A DNA stretch of 64,000 nt from Pseudoxanthomonas helianthi (lineage in GTDB: Bacteria > Pseudomonadota > Gammaproteobacteria > Xanthomonadales > Xanthomonadaceae). How positions within the stretch are numbered: position 1 is the first letter of the stretch; each line of letters opens with the position of its first letter. The translations under genes were made by a program, and so were the position numbers. A model generated the notes under the pieces. That model was not told where the DNA came from, ran no database searches, and was given only the letters and a program-made list of their open reading frames with translations. The stretch covers positions 1,620,172-1,684,171 of the forward strand of contig NZ_JAGKTC010000001.1 of assembly GCF_017939625.1 (NCBI RefSeq). Reading direction: 5' to 3'. Below are positions 28,178-36,586 of the stretch, in pieces.

Positions 28178-28359
28178 GAGGTCAGGATACGGGCCACGGG
28201 CGGTTTTCGGCGCCCGGCGGAGGGCGGCGAGTGTGCGTATCGACCGCTAAACCCGCGATGAAGTTCTGGGCCCGGCGCGCCGTCCCCGGCCGGGTCGAAG
28301 GGCGGCCCGGCCCGTTCGTCGGCAGAAGCCCGCGGAATGAGGCCAGAAGCAAAATCCCG

Positions 28360-28388
28360 TTGACAGCCCGGATCGGCGGGCGTAGCGT
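28360..28388 (+). promoter_or_regulatory. Candidate promoter of nrdJa
   Basis: TTGACA at 28360-28365 and TAGCGT at 28383-28388 are 17 bases apart on the plus strand. The first is a perfect -35 element, the second a weak -10. It precedes an NrdR-like box and a 260-base leader. Confidence 0.5.
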
Positions 28389-28403
28389 TCGGGCCTGGCT
28401 TCG

Positions 28404-28419
28404 ACCACTACATATAGCG
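28404..28419. promoter_or_regulatory. NrdR-like box upstream of nrdJa
   Basis: ACCACTACATATAGCG agrees with the NrdR box pattern ACACWATATATWGTGT at its centre (CTACATATAG). NrdR represses ribonucleotide reductase genes. Only one box is obvious, whereas NrdR sites usually come in pairs, so this call is moderate. Confidence 0.55.
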
Positions 28420-28421
28420 TT

Positions 28422-28679
28422 TCTGGCGTGAAACAAACCCAAGCAATGGGGGTTTCCATTCAAGCCGCCAGATGGGGAAAAGTAACGGGGAAGCAGGAAT
28501 ACACAGGCTTAGCGGCCCGTGCGGACAATGTGGAACATCCAGTTTTGGCGGGGGCCCGACCCCCGCGACCGGGCGGCGTCGGCGCGACGTCCGGGGCAGG
28601 ACCAGGCAAGGACGGGCGGCGCCGCACCGCGACCAAAAAAACCAATAACGACAAGCAACATCAGGGAGAGCAACACGAA
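28422..28679 (+). other. Structured 5' leader of nrdJa
   Basis: About 260 bases separate the promoter candidate from the start codon, with no protein that looks real. TCTGGCG (28422-28428) can pair with CGCCAGA (28466-28472), enclosing AAACCC/GGGTTT (28435-28440 with 28450-28455). GC stems such as GGGGGCCCGACCCCCG follow near 28553. No clear B12 box is seen. The length and nested stems suggest a regulatory RNA. Confidence 0.4.
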
Positions 28680-30830
28680 ATGAGCACGGTGCGCCTGGAG
28701 GCAGTGAAAACCATCGCGACGCGGGAAATCCCCATGCAGCCGGCTTCGCAGGACATCTGGGACAAGAAGTACCGGCTCAAGACCAAGGCCGGCGTCGCCA
28801 TCGATGCCGACATCGACGGCACCTACCAGCGCGTCGCCCGTGCCTTAGCCGAGGCCGAGGCCACTCCAGACAAGCGCGCCTACTGGTACGAGCGCTTCCT
28901 GTGGGCGCTGCGCCGCGGCGCCATCCCCGCCGGCCGCATCACCTCCAACGCCGGCGCGCAGGAACACAAGCCCGCCACCAGCACGATCAACTGCACCGTG
29001 TCCGGCACCATCGAGGATTCGATGGACGGCATCCTCGACAAGGTCCACGAGGCCGGCCTGACCCTGAAGGCCGGTTGCGGCATCGGCTACGAATTCAGCA
29101 CGCTGCGGCCGAAGGGCGCCTTCGTCGCCGGTGCCGGCGCGTACACCTCCGGCCCGATGTCCTTCATGGATATCTACGACAAGATGTGCTTCACCGTGTC
29201 CTCGGCCGGCGGCCGCCGCGGCGCGCAGATGGGCACCTTCGACGTGTCGCATCCGGACGTGAAGGATTTCATCCGCGCCAAGCGCGAGGACGGCCGCCTG
29301 CGCCAGTTCAACCTGTCGCTGCTGATCACCGACGGCTTCATGCAGGCGGTGGAGAACGACGCCGACTGGCCGCTGGTGTTCCCGGTCAACGCCAAGGAAC
29401 AGGGCGACATCGACCTCGAAGACGCCGAAAAGGTGGTCTGGCGCGACTGGCCGACCCACAAGAACTACATCAGCCGCGACGACGGCCTGGTGGCGTGCAA
29501 GATCTACGGCCACATCCGCGCCCGCCACCTGTGGGACATGATCATGGTCTCGACGTACGACTACGCCGAGCCGGGCTTCATCCTGATCGACCGCGTCAAC
29601 GAGATGAACAACAACTGGTGGTGCGAATCGATCCGCGCCACCAATCCCTGCGGCGAGCAGCCGCTGCCGCCGTACGGCGCCTGCCTGCTGGGCTCGGTCA
29701 ACCTGACCACCTTCGTGCGCGACCCGTTCACCGAACAGGCCCGCTTCGACTGGGAGGAATACAAGGAAGTCGTGCGCGTGTTCACCCGCATGCTCGACAA
29801 CGTGGTCGAAGTGAACGGCCTGCCGCTGCAGCAGCAGCGCGACGAGATCATGCGCAAGCGCCGCCACGGCATGGGCTTCCTCGGCCTGGGTTCGACCCTG
29901 ACCATGCTGAAGATGAAGTACGGCAGCGCCGAGTCCTGCGAGTTCACCGAGCGCATCGCCCGCGACATGGCCGTGGCCGGTTGGGAAATGGGCCTGGACC
30001 TGGCCAAGGAGAAGGGCCCGGCGCCGATCATGTCCGAGCTGTTCACCGTCACCGCCGAGATGCTGCGCAAGCGTCCGGAGATGGCCGCCGACGGCTGGAA
30101 GGTCGGCCAGGAGATCCCGGGCAAGGTGCTGCACGCCAAGTACAGCCGCTACATGCAGCGGGTGTCGGCGGTGGCCCCCGACCTGGTCGACGAGCTGGCC
30201 GAGATCGGCAGCCGCTTCACCCACCACAGCTCGATCGCCCCGACCGGCACCATCAGCCTGTCGCTGGCCAACAACGCCTCCAACGGCATCGAGCCGTCGT
30301 TCGCCCACCACTACAGCCGCAACGTGATCCGCGAAGGCAAGAAGACCAAGGAAAAGGTCGACGTGTACAGCTACGAGCTGCTCGCCTACCGCGAACTGGT
30401 CAACCCGAAGGCGATGCCGTTCAGCGAGGACCCCGACGCCAAGCTGCCCGACTACTTCATCAGCGCCGACGACATCAGCCCGAAGGAGCACGTCGACGTG
30501 CAGGCCGCGGCGCAGAAGTGGGTCGACTCGTCGATCTCCAAGACCGCCAACGTCCCCACCGACTACCCGTACGAGCAGTTCAAGGACATCTACCGCTACG
30601 CGCACCAGCAGGGCCTGAAGGGGTGCACCACGTTCCGCTTCAACCCGGCCGCCTTCCAGGGCGTGCTGGTCAAGGAAGCCGACCTGGAGAACACCACCTA
30701 CCGCTTCGAGCTGGAAGACGGCAGCACCATCGAGGTCAAGGGCAACGAGCAGATCGAGTACGACGGCGAACTGCACACCGCCGCCAACCTGTTCGACGCG
30801 CTGAAGGAAGGCTATTACGGCAAGTTCTGA
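28680..30830 (+). CDS. nrdJa: Class II (adenosylcobalamin-dependent) ribonucleotide reductase, catalytic part
   Basis: 716 residues that reduce ribonucleotides to deoxyribonucleotides with coenzyme B12 as radical source, independent of oxygen. Visible landmarks are the redox cysteine in TSTINCTVSGT, AGCGIGYEFSTLRPKG, the NPCGEQPLPPYGAC active-site segment with the Cys and Glu of the radical chemistry, and SSIAPTGTISLSLANN. The chain stops without the TSCPD domain and C-terminal cysteine tail, which are encoded separately at 31708-32505, so this is the NrdJa half of a split enzyme, as known in Pseudomonas aeruginosa. The ATG at 28680 has GGGAG ten bases upstream. Longer in-frame starts upstream encode GC-artefact sequence. 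Confidence 0.95.
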   Translation: MSTVRLEAVKTIATREIPMQPASQDIWDKKYRLKTKAGVAIDADIDGTYQRVARALAEAEATPDKRAYWYERFLWALRRGAIPAGRITSNAGAQEHKPATSTINCTVSGTIEDSMDGILDKVHEAGLTLKAGCGIGYEFSTLRPKGAFVAGAGAYTSGPMSFMDIYDKMCFTVSSAGGRRGAQMGTFDVSHPDVKDFIRAKREDGRLRQFNLSLLITDGFMQAVENDADWPLVFPVNAKEQGDIDLEDAEKVVWRDWPTHKNYISRDDGLVACKIYGHIRARHLWDMIMVSTYDYAEPGFILIDRVNEMNNNWWCESIRATNPCGEQPLPPYGACLLGSVNLTTFVRDPFTEQARFDWEEYKEVVRVFTRMLDNVVEVNGLPLQQQRDEIMRKRRHGMGFLGLGSTLTMLKMKYGSAESCEFTERIARDMAVAGWEMGLDLAKEKGPAPIMSELFTVTAEMLRKRPEMAADGWKVGQEIPGKVLHAKYSRYMQRVSAVAPDLVDELAEIGSRFTHHSSIAPTGTISLSLANNASNGIEPSFAHHYSRNVIREGKKTKEKVDVYSYELLAYRELVNPKAMPFSEDPDAKLPDYFISADDISPKEHVDVQAAAQKWVDSSISKTANVPTDYPYEQFKDIYRYAHQQGLKGCTTFRFNPAAFQGVLVKEADLENTTYRFELEDGSTIEVKGNEQIEYDGELHTAANLFDALKEGYYGKF

Positions 30831-30841
30831 GCCGCGCCGCG

Positions 30842-30902
30842 CCCCCTCTCCCGCGTGCGGGAGAGCTCGAAGCCGCTTCAGGCGGCTGAGGGGGTGAGGG
30901 CC
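30842..30902. repeat. CCCTCTCCC hairpin repeat 3' of nrdJa
   Basis: CCCTCTCCCGC-GTGC-GGGAGAG is followed by GAAGCCGCTTCAGGCGGC and GAGGGGGTGAGGG. The same motif recurs at 31607-31645 on the other side of the histone-like gene. Such elements are common between genes in this family and may end transcription. Confidence 0.65.
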
Positions 30903-30997
30903 GGCTTTTCGCTTGTTTTCCTTGCTGCCAGTCCGCCCGAAACAGGTATAGCATCCAAGCCGCAACAACCCCGCAAACCGCGCCCCCAGGAGGGCAT

Positions 30998-31597
30998 ATG
31001 AGCAACGGCAATGGTGTGACGGCGACCCTGTCCGATGTCGCCGGAAGCGTGAAGGAAAAGGCGGCGGAGATCGGCGGCGCAGTGGCCAATACCGCCAGCG
31101 CCACCGTGGCGAAGGCGAAGAAGGCGGCCGGCAAGGCGGCGAGCAAGGCGAAGAAGGTCGTGGCCAAGAAGACCGCGCCGGCCAAGAAGGCGGTGAAGAA
31201 GGCGGTGGCCAAGGCCAAGAAGAAGCTCGCGGCGGCCAGCGCCAGCGCGAAGAAGGAAGTGGCCGTGCTGAAGAAGAAGGTCGCCGGCAAGAAGGCTCCG
31301 GCCCGGAAGGCGGCGAAGAAAGCCACCAAGAAGGTCGCCAAGAAGGCTGTCGCGAAGAAGGCGCCAGCAAAGAAGGCAGCCAGGAAGGCGGTGAAGAAGG
31401 TTGCGAAGAAGGCGCCGGCGAAGAAGGCCGCCAAGAAAGCGGTGAAGAAGGCCGGCAAGCGCACCACGATGCGTTCCAGCAGCGGCACCAAGCTGTACGC
31501 GGTGCGCGCGGCCGACGGCACGTTCAAGGACATCCAGACCTACAAGCGCGCCCACGCCGCCGACCTGCGCAAGAAGAAGACCAAGTCGGACAAGTGA
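30998..31597 (+). CDS. Histone H1-like Lys/Ala-rich DNA-binding protein
   Basis: 199 residues dominated by AKKA, KKAVKK and KKAPAKKA repeats (about residues 38-155), the pattern of H1-like bacterial nucleoid proteins such as AlgP/HctA relatives. A short ordered lead (MSNGNGVTATLSDVAGSVKE) and a C-terminal block (TKLYAVRAADGTFKDIQTYK) flank the repeat. It should bind DNA by charge. AGGAGG lies five bases before the ATG. The gene lies between the two halves of the class II reductase, and matching CCCTCTCCC hairpins flank it. Repeats in such genes change length easily. Confidence 0.85.
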   Translation: MSNGNGVTATLSDVAGSVKEKAAEIGGAVANTASATVAKAKKAAGKAASKAKKVVAKKTAPAKKAVKKAVAKAKKKLAAASASAKKEVAVLKKKVAGKKAPARKAAKKATKKVAKKAVAKKAPAKKAARKAVKKVAKKAPAKKAAKKAVKKAGKRTTMRSSSGTKLYAVRAADGTFKDIQTYKRAHAADLRKKKTKSDK

Positions 31598-31606
31598 TCC
31601 GGCATT

Positions 31607-31645
31607 CCCCCTCTCCCGCTTGCGGGAGAGGGTTGGGGTGAGGGC
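31607..31645. repeat. CCCTCTCCC hairpin repeat 3' of the histone-like gene
   Basis: CCCCCTCTCCCGCTTGCGGG and then AGAGGGTTGGGGTGAGGG form the same stem as the element at 30842-30902. The pair brackets the histone-like gene. Confidence 0.65.
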
Positions 31646-31707
31646 CGCCTCTCTCCCGCGACAAACCAAACCAAAACAACAACACAGCAACGCAGAGATT
31701 CAAGCCA

Positions 31708-32505
31708 ATGGCCGTCAAGATCGACAAGAAAATCAAGGGTTACAGCGTCCTCACCCCGGAAGACAAGGCGCGCGAAGCGGCGCCGGTCGTGCAGGGCGAG
31801 TCGATCAGCCGGGCCAAGGCCGAGGCGGAACTGCCGGTGGCCGACATCATCCAGATGCACGAGCGCATCGAGCGCCCGGAAGTGCTGATCGGCAGCACCT
31901 ACAAGATCAAGTCGCCGCTGGTGGAGCACGCGATGTACGTGACCATCAACGACATCGTGCTCAACGCCGGCACCGAGCACGAGCTGCGCCGTCCGTTCGA
32001 GATCTTCATCAACTCCAAGTCGATGGACCACTTCCAGTGGATCGTCGCGCTGACCCGGATCATGTCCGCGGTCTTCCGCAAGGGCGGCGACGTGACCTTC
32101 CTGGTCGAGGAGATGAAGGCGGTGTTCGATCCGCGCGGCGGTTACTTCAAGGCCGGCGGCGTGTACATGCCGTCGCTGGTGGCGGAACTCGGCGCGATCG
32201 TCGAGGAGCACATGAAGTCGATCGGCCTGATCCACGACCCGGAAATGAGCGCGCACCAGCGCGCGATCCTGGCCGAGAAGCGCAAGCAGTACGAAGAGCG
32301 TTCAAAAAAAAACTCTGACGTGATCCCGGAGCCGGTGGTCGTCACCGGCCCGGTCACCAGCGACGCCGAAAGCATCTCCGTCACCGGCGACGGCGCCAGC
32401 TTCCCGCCTAGCGCGAGCATGTGCAGCAAGTGCAATACCAAGGCGCTGGTGTTGATGGATGGGTGTGCGACTTGCTTGAATTGCGGTTACAGCAAGTGCG
32501 GGTAG
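31708..32505 (+). CDS. nrdJb: Class II ribonucleotide reductase, TSCPD/C-terminal part
   Basis: 265 residues matching the C-terminal portion of NrdJ. The TSCPD-type region (residues about 65-175) includes LVEHAMYVTINDIVLNAGTE and RIMSAVFRKGGDV. A cysteine-rich tail of the form CSKCNTKALVLMDGCATC ends in GYSKCG. The terminal cysteines normally re-reduce the active-site disulfide of the catalytic chain. In one-piece NrdJ proteins this domain is fused to the catalytic part; here it is a separate polypeptide more than 800 bases downstream. A strong terminator follows. Confidence 0.9.
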   Translation: MAVKIDKKIKGYSVLTPEDKAREAAPVVQGESISRAKAEAELPVADIIQMHERIERPEVLIGSTYKIKSPLVEHAMYVTINDIVLNAGTEHELRRPFEIFINSKSMDHFQWIVALTRIMSAVFRKGGDVTFLVEEMKAVFDPRGGYFKAGGVYMPSLVAELGAIVEEHMKSIGLIHDPEMSAHQRAILAEKRKQYEERSKKNSDVIPEPVVVTGPVTSDAESISVTGDGASFPPSASMCSKCNTKALVLMDGCATCLNCGYSKCG

Positions 32506-32540
32506 ATTGTTCTTTAGAAAGAAGTGATGTTGATGCTTCG

Positions 32541-32577
32541 GAAGGCCGTATCACAGCATTTGTGATCCGGCCTTTTT
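32541..32577 (+). terminator. Rho-independent terminator after nrdJb
   Basis: AAGGCCG-T-ATCACA pairs with TGTGAT-C-CGGCCTT around a GCATT loop, followed by TTTTTG. It ends the nrdJ locus. The next gene starts only 20 bases later, so that gene must have its promoter within or before this element. Confidence 0.9.
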
Positions 32578-32596
32578 GCTTATAGGGAGGGTGGCC

Positions 32597-33751
32597 ATGG
32601 AGCGACTACATGTGTTTATTGACGAGTTCGGCGATGCCAATTTGGATGTCGCGAAAAATGGTGTCTCCTCGACTTATATAGTTGCCGCGGTTTGTGTTCG
32701 AGAGCGAGTTTTAGATAGTGCGAAAGCGTCTGCAGAAGATATACGGAAAAAACACTTCCAATCTGGAGAAATGAAGTCAAGCTTGATCGGATCGAACGAC
32801 GAGCGACGTCTTAAATTGCTTCGAGACATATCGAAACTTGACACGTTCGTATTTGGTTTCTGTGCACGAAAAGAAGATGTGGATAAAAATTCTGGCCTAA
32901 TGTTTAAGAAGAGTTTCATTAAGTTCTTTGCATCCGCGTTGTATAAGAGAATTGATAGATGTGCGGCGGATATACATGTTCTTATTGATGAGCACGGGAG
33001 TGAGTCCTTCCGAAATGAGCTCAAGTCTTATCTAGGCAGTAAGTTCAAAGGGGACTTTTTTTCTGACACGAGATTCGATTTCGGGGACAGCAAAGATCAC
33101 GTTCTTCTTCAGGTTGCCGACATATACGCTGGCAGCCTTGCGAGAATTTATGATGAAAAGAAAGCGTCTCCTCGAAGCGGAGAATTGAAGTCGGTTTTGG
33201 GAAAACGTATTTCGGTGACCTTGTGGCCAAGCGGGAGAAGTGACGGGAACTTGCCGGTAAGCGAGTTCTCAAATGAAGATGATGAGAGTGTTCGACGTTA
33301 TTGCGTAATGCGAGCCGAAGAGTACATAGATCGTGTGGCAGGAAACATCCATGACAAAGATGAAGTGGCAAGAGTGGTATTTCTGGATGCATTGCTGGCC
33401 CATCATTCGGTGAGCGATCCGGGTGAATTTTTATCGACCTATACTCTAAAGCGAGAGATCGCAGCTCAACTTGGAGAGACTGTAAGCGATCATAGATTTA
33501 GGTCAATTGTGGTAGCGAAGCTCAGAGATGCAGATGTAATTATCTCAAGCTGCTCAAAGGGCTATCGAATACCAAGTTGTGTTGCAGACGTTATTGAGTT
33601 TGCTACTTTTGCGAATTCAATCATTCCGCCAATGGTCTCTCGGGTTGCACGGGCAAGGAAGGGAATAAGGGAAGCGACGCTTGGTCGGATTGATATGTTG
33701 GAAAACTCTAGTTTTTGTCAGCTCAACTCGATGGCGGGATGCATTGACTGA
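32597..33751 (+). CDS. DUF3800 domain protein (AT-rich, probably acquired)
   Basis: 384 residues. The N-terminal 220 match the DUF3800 plan: an acidic start (VFIDEFGDAN), a second acidic cluster (HVLIDEHGSE) and QVADIYAGSLARI. These are the conserved aspartates of an RNase H-like fold, so a nuclease is possible. The C-terminal part (residues 260-384) is helical and has the shape of a winged-helix domain (LDALLAHHSVSDPGEFLSTY). DUF3800 proteins are frequent in mobile and defence regions. Codon use is visibly AT-rich against the neighbours, showing transfer. I start at ATG 32597 (MERLHVFIDE) with AGGGAGG upstream. No partner gene is adjacent. Confidence 0.75.
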   Translation: MERLHVFIDEFGDANLDVAKNGVSSTYIVAAVCVRERVLDSAKASAEDIRKKHFQSGEMKSSLIGSNDERRLKLLRDISKLDTFVFGFCARKEDVDKNSGLMFKKSFIKFFASALYKRIDRCAADIHVLIDEHGSESFRNELKSYLGSKFKGDFFSDTRFDFGDSKDHVLLQVADIYAGSLARIYDEKKASPRSGELKSVLGKRISVTLWPSGRSDGNLPVSEFSNEDDESVRRYCVMRAEEYIDRVAGNIHDKDEVARVVFLDALLAHHSVSDPGEFLSTYTLKREIAAQLGETVSDHRFRSIVVAKLRDADVIISSCSKGYRIPSCVADVIEFATFANSIIPPMVSRVARARKGIREATLGRIDMLENSSFCQLNSMAGCID

Positions 33752-33813
33752 TGCGACGTTTCGTATTACCCGCGAGGTGGATTAAAGCCTGCTCTACCCG
33801 GCAACTCGCGTAA

Positions 33814-33860
33814 GGCGGGTTAAAACCCGCCCTACCGGGTAAGGCGGGTCATGACCCGCC
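33814..33860. repeat. Two GGCGGGT hairpins
   Basis: GGCGGGTTAAAACCCGCC (33814-33831) and GGCGGGTCATGACCCGCC (33843-33860) are perfect short palindromes. A third, GGCGGGTTGAAACCCGCC, lies at 35242-35259 after the M28 peptidase gene. They look like members of one REP family. Confidence 0.75.
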
Positions 33861-33919
33861 TGCAATGGGCGGGGATCGTCGGGCGAGGGAATTTCTATAT
33901 GCCATCGCGACGCGCGCCG
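33841..33919. repeat. Direct repeat, left copy, upstream of the M28 peptidase
   Basis: This 79-base segment (AAGGCGGGTCATGACCCGCC through ...GGGCGAGGGAATT to CGCGCGCCG) recurs at 34005-34080 with about a dozen changes. The right copy is the native leader of the peptidase gene, so the left one is a duplicated leader, lying on the side of the acquired DUF3800 gene. Nothing else is visible in the 371-base gap. Confidence 0.75.
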
Positions 33920-34004
33920 ACGCCGCGATACCGCGCCGCCGCCCACGATGGCGGCATGTCCAACTATCGATGCATCTGCTCGAGCATTGACGACGCCAGT
34001 GGGG

Positions 34005-34080
34005 TAGGGCGGTCATGACCCGCCTGCGATGGACGGGAATTGTCGGGCGAGGGAATTACCGCCACGCCATCGCGCGCCGG
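34005..34080. repeat. Direct repeat, right copy (leader of the M28 peptidase gene)
   Basis: TAGGGCGGTCATGACCCGCC, GGGCGAGGGAATT and CGCCATCGCGCGCCGG match the left copy at 33841-33919. One stem base has been lost here, so the hairpin is imperfect. Confidence 0.75.
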
Positions 34081-34122
34081 CACGCTAGACTGCGACGCAA
34101 ATTCCACCCAGGGGAAATGGCA

Positions 34123-35226
34123 ATGCCGGGATTCAAGACTTTGAGCGCTGCATTCGTGGCGGGCGTGTTCGTGTTCTCCTCCGTGCGAGGCGCGGAGCCC
34201 GATTTGCCGCCCGAACAGGCGCAGCTGCTGTCCGCCATTTCCGCCGACTCCCTGCGCGGGCACCTGTCCTTCCTCGCCTCGGACGCGCTGGAAGGACGCG
34301 GCACGCCGTCGCGTGGGCTCGACGTCGCCGCCGAATACATCGCATCGCAATTCCGCGTCGCGGGACTGGAGCCGCTGGGCGACGACGGCTACTTCCAGAC
34401 CGCCGACTGGCGCCAGATCGCTCCGCAACGCGAACGCGCCCAGTACGCCAACGCGCCGGCACCCCTCATCGTGCGCAACGTGGTCGGCCTGCTGCGCGGC
34501 TCCGATCCGCAACTGAGCAAGACCTACGTGCTGGTCACCGCCCACTACGACCACATCGGCATCCGCGAAGGCAAGGGCGACGACCCGATCTTCAACGGTG
34601 CCAACGACGACGGCAGCGGCACCGTGTCGGTGATCGAACTGGCGCGCGCCTTCGCCGCTCAGAAAGTGCGGCCGAAGCGCAGCATCGTGTTCATGACCGT
34701 GTTCGGCGAAGAACACGGCCTGGTGGGCTCGCGCTACTACGGCGCGCACCCGCTGGTGCCGGTGGCCGACACCGTGGCCGACATCAACCTCGAACAGATC
34801 GGCCGCACCGACGACAGCGAAGGCCCGCAGGTGCGCGCCGCCGCCGTCACCGGCGCCGATTATTCCGAAGTGGGCGACGTCCTGCGCGAGGCCGGCGAAC
34901 TGACCGGCACCAAGATCACCAAGCATCCCGTGAACAGCGACCGCTATTTCGCCTTCAGCGACAACCAGGCCCTCGCCGACCTCGGTGTGCCCGCGCACAC
35001 GATCAGCGTCGCCTACGAGTTCCCGGACTACCACGGCGCCGCCGATACCTGGGACAAGATCGACTACGCCAACATGGCGGCGATCGACCGCACCGTGGCG
35101 CTGGCTCTGCTGACCATCGCCAACGACCCGAACGCCCCACGCTGGAATGCCAACAATCCGAAGACCGCCAAGTACGTGGAAGCCGCGCGGAAACTGCGGG
35201 CAGGGAAGGATGCCGGCAAGCCCTGA
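34123..35226 (+). CDS. Secreted M28 family zinc metallopeptidase
   Basis: 367 residues with a signal peptide (MPGFKTLSAAFVAGVFVFSS, cut near VRG-AEP). Zinc and catalytic residues of the M28 family are visible: His in VTAHYDHIG, Asp in FNGANDDGSGT, the Glu pair in FGEEHGLVGS, Asp in DINLEQIG and His in FPDYHGAADTWDKIDY. Such enzymes are exported aminopeptidases. Two start codons are close (34117 and 34123). CAGGGG sits eight to nine bases before 34123, so I prefer the second. Confidence 0.9.
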   Translation: MPGFKTLSAAFVAGVFVFSSVRGAEPDLPPEQAQLLSAISADSLRGHLSFLASDALEGRGTPSRGLDVAAEYIASQFRVAGLEPLGDDGYFQTADWRQIAPQRERAQYANAPAPLIVRNVVGLLRGSDPQLSKTYVLVTAHYDHIGIREGKGDDPIFNGANDDGSGTVSVIELARAFAAQKVRPKRSIVFMTVFGEEHGLVGSRYYGAHPLVPVADTVADINLEQIGRTDDSEGPQVRAAAVTGADYSEVGDVLREAGELTGTKITKHPVNSDRYFAFSDNQALADLGVPAHTISVAYEFPDYHGAADTWDKIDYANMAAIDRTVALALLTIANDPNAPRWNANNPKTAKYVEAARKLRAGKDAGKP

Positions 35227-35292
35227 GCGAAATCCGTGCAAGGCGGGTTGAAACCCGCCTCGACGGTTGGCGCATGCGTGTAATCTGGCCGC

Positions 35293-35925
35293 ATGAAAAT
35301 CCTCCATGTCGGTTCTACCGGTCTGGTCGGCAAACTGGTGCTGCAGCGACTGCTGGCGCAACCGCTGGTTACGCAGGTCATTGCGCCGACGCGGCGCGTG
35401 CTGGGTTTCGCCCATCCGCGCCTGCTCAACCCGGTGGTGGACTTCGACGCGTTGCCTGAGGACGCCGAATGGTGGTCGGTGGACGCCGTGGTCTGCACGC
35501 TGGGCACCACGATCAAGCAGGCCGGTTCCAAAGACGCCTTCCGCCGCGTTGATCACGACTACCCGCTGCACGTCGCCCGACTCGCCCGCGCCCGTGGCGC
35601 ACGCATTTACGCGCTGAACTCCTCCGTCGGCGCAAACGCAGGCTCATCCATCTTCTACAGCCAGGTCAAAGGCGAACTGGAAGCAGCGCTCACCGCGCTC
35701 GATTACCCATCGCTGGTGCTGGCGCAACCGGGTCTCATCGACGGCCACCGCGAAGAACACCGGCCCGGCGAAGCCTTCGCCTTGACCCTATCGCGCGCCT
35801 TGCGCCCGCTGCTGCCAACGAAATGGCGCCCCAGCCGCGCCGAACGCATCGCCGACGCACTGGTCGAAGCCGCATTGCACGCGCCACCGGGTCGCACCGT
35901 CATCGGTCCTGAACGGTTGGCCTGA
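35293..35925 (+). CDS. NAD(P)-binding protein, atypical short-chain dehydrogenase type
   Basis: 210 residues. The Rossmann motif is VGSTGLVGKLVLQ, an NAD(P)-proximal VVCTLGTTIKQAGS follows, then the catalytic-type tyrosine-lysine pair in FYSQVKGELE and LAQPGLIDGHREEH. This is the pattern of atypical SDRs of the YbjT/HTATIP2 kind; the substrate is unknown. The last 140 bases of the gene are repeated at 42854-42995 on the far side of the Rhs island, so the gene end marks the island's boundary. Confidence 0.88.
   Translation: MKILHVGSTGLVGKLVLQRLLAQPLVTQVIAPTRRVLGFAHPRLLNPVVDFDALPEDAEWWSVDAVVCTLGTTIKQAGSKDAFRRVDHDYPLHVARLARARGARIYALNSSVGANAGSSIFYSQVKGELEAALTALDYPSLVLAQPGLIDGHREEHRPGEAFALTLSRALRPLLPTKWRPSRAERIADALVEAALHAPPGRTVIGPERLA
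35782..35925. repeat. Direct repeat at left border of the Rhs island
   Basis: The end of the NAD(P)-binding gene, from CTTGACCC/TTGCGCCCGCTG through AAATGGCGCCCCAGCCGCGC to its stop, is repeated at 42854-42995 with few changes and one three-base gap. Confidence 0.85.
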
Positions 35926-35933
35926 TCGGTGAG

Positions 35934-35989
35934 CCAAAAGGGAGACGGAGGGGATCAAATTGCTTAATTCCCTCCGTCCCTCTTTTTGG
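35934..35989. repeat. Palindromic element, left end of Rhs island
   Basis: CCAAAAGGGAGACGGAGGG is mirrored by CCCTCCGTCCCTCTTTTTGG around GATCAAATTGCTTAATT. A related palindrome with the same ACGGAGGGA core is at 42776-42823, at the other end of the island. From here to the Rhs start at 36587 (about 600 bases, AT-richer) I see no gene and no further motif. Confidence 0.8.
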
Positions 35990-36586
35990 TTGCATCACGA
36001 ATCCTCTCACGGAGCGTTGGGACTCTCATCAAATGACCGTCTAAGATTCTTGCGTAAGCCAGAACGTCAGTGCAGCGACTGTGGCCTGACTCAGAATGTG
36101 ACCTTCCATGAGGCACTAGTCGGGAGGACCAAGCGGAGCCGCTTTCTTCCAAAAGAATTCTAGTACCTGTCGGAATTGGCGGGGCAGCTACCTTGGAGTC
36201 CCTAGGTGCTGGAACGCTTAGCCAGGAGGATACGCGCTGAGGCTTCCGGACTCGAGAGCGCGCTCTTTTACCACTTGTGTCAAGCGGTCATAAATTTCAC
36301 ATGACGTTGATCTATAAGGTCGATAGGATCTGCTAAGGACTCCGCCCGGAGTGGGGCGTTGAGCTTTGAATGGACTCGGGGAGCGTATGAAAGCAGGATG
36401 CTTTTCGCAAGCGCACAGCCATCAGTATCAAGTTACAGGTCCATATGCCGCAGCGAGGGGGCATTCGGCTGCTTTCCTCGTGCGCGGATCCATGAAGCAG
36501 AGGATTTGGGTAGGCGCCACGTGGAGCAGCATCAAGCCCCGTCCGCCTGGTAACAAACAAACGATTGCGCAAGGGAGTGCAGGGTC

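Noticed and set aside
28422..28679. Cobalamin riboswitch before nrdJa
   Set aside because: I could not find the B12 box or the conserved core. The leader is kept only as a structured region of unknown type.
28428..28679. N-terminal extension of NrdJa
   Set aside because: The frame is open, but its residues are Gly/Arg/Pro-rich and unlike class II reductases. A good ribosome site precedes ATG 28680.
35960..36572. Several small open frames between the left palindrome and the Rhs gene
   Set aside because: They lack ribosome sites, overlap one another on both strands and show no recognisable features.
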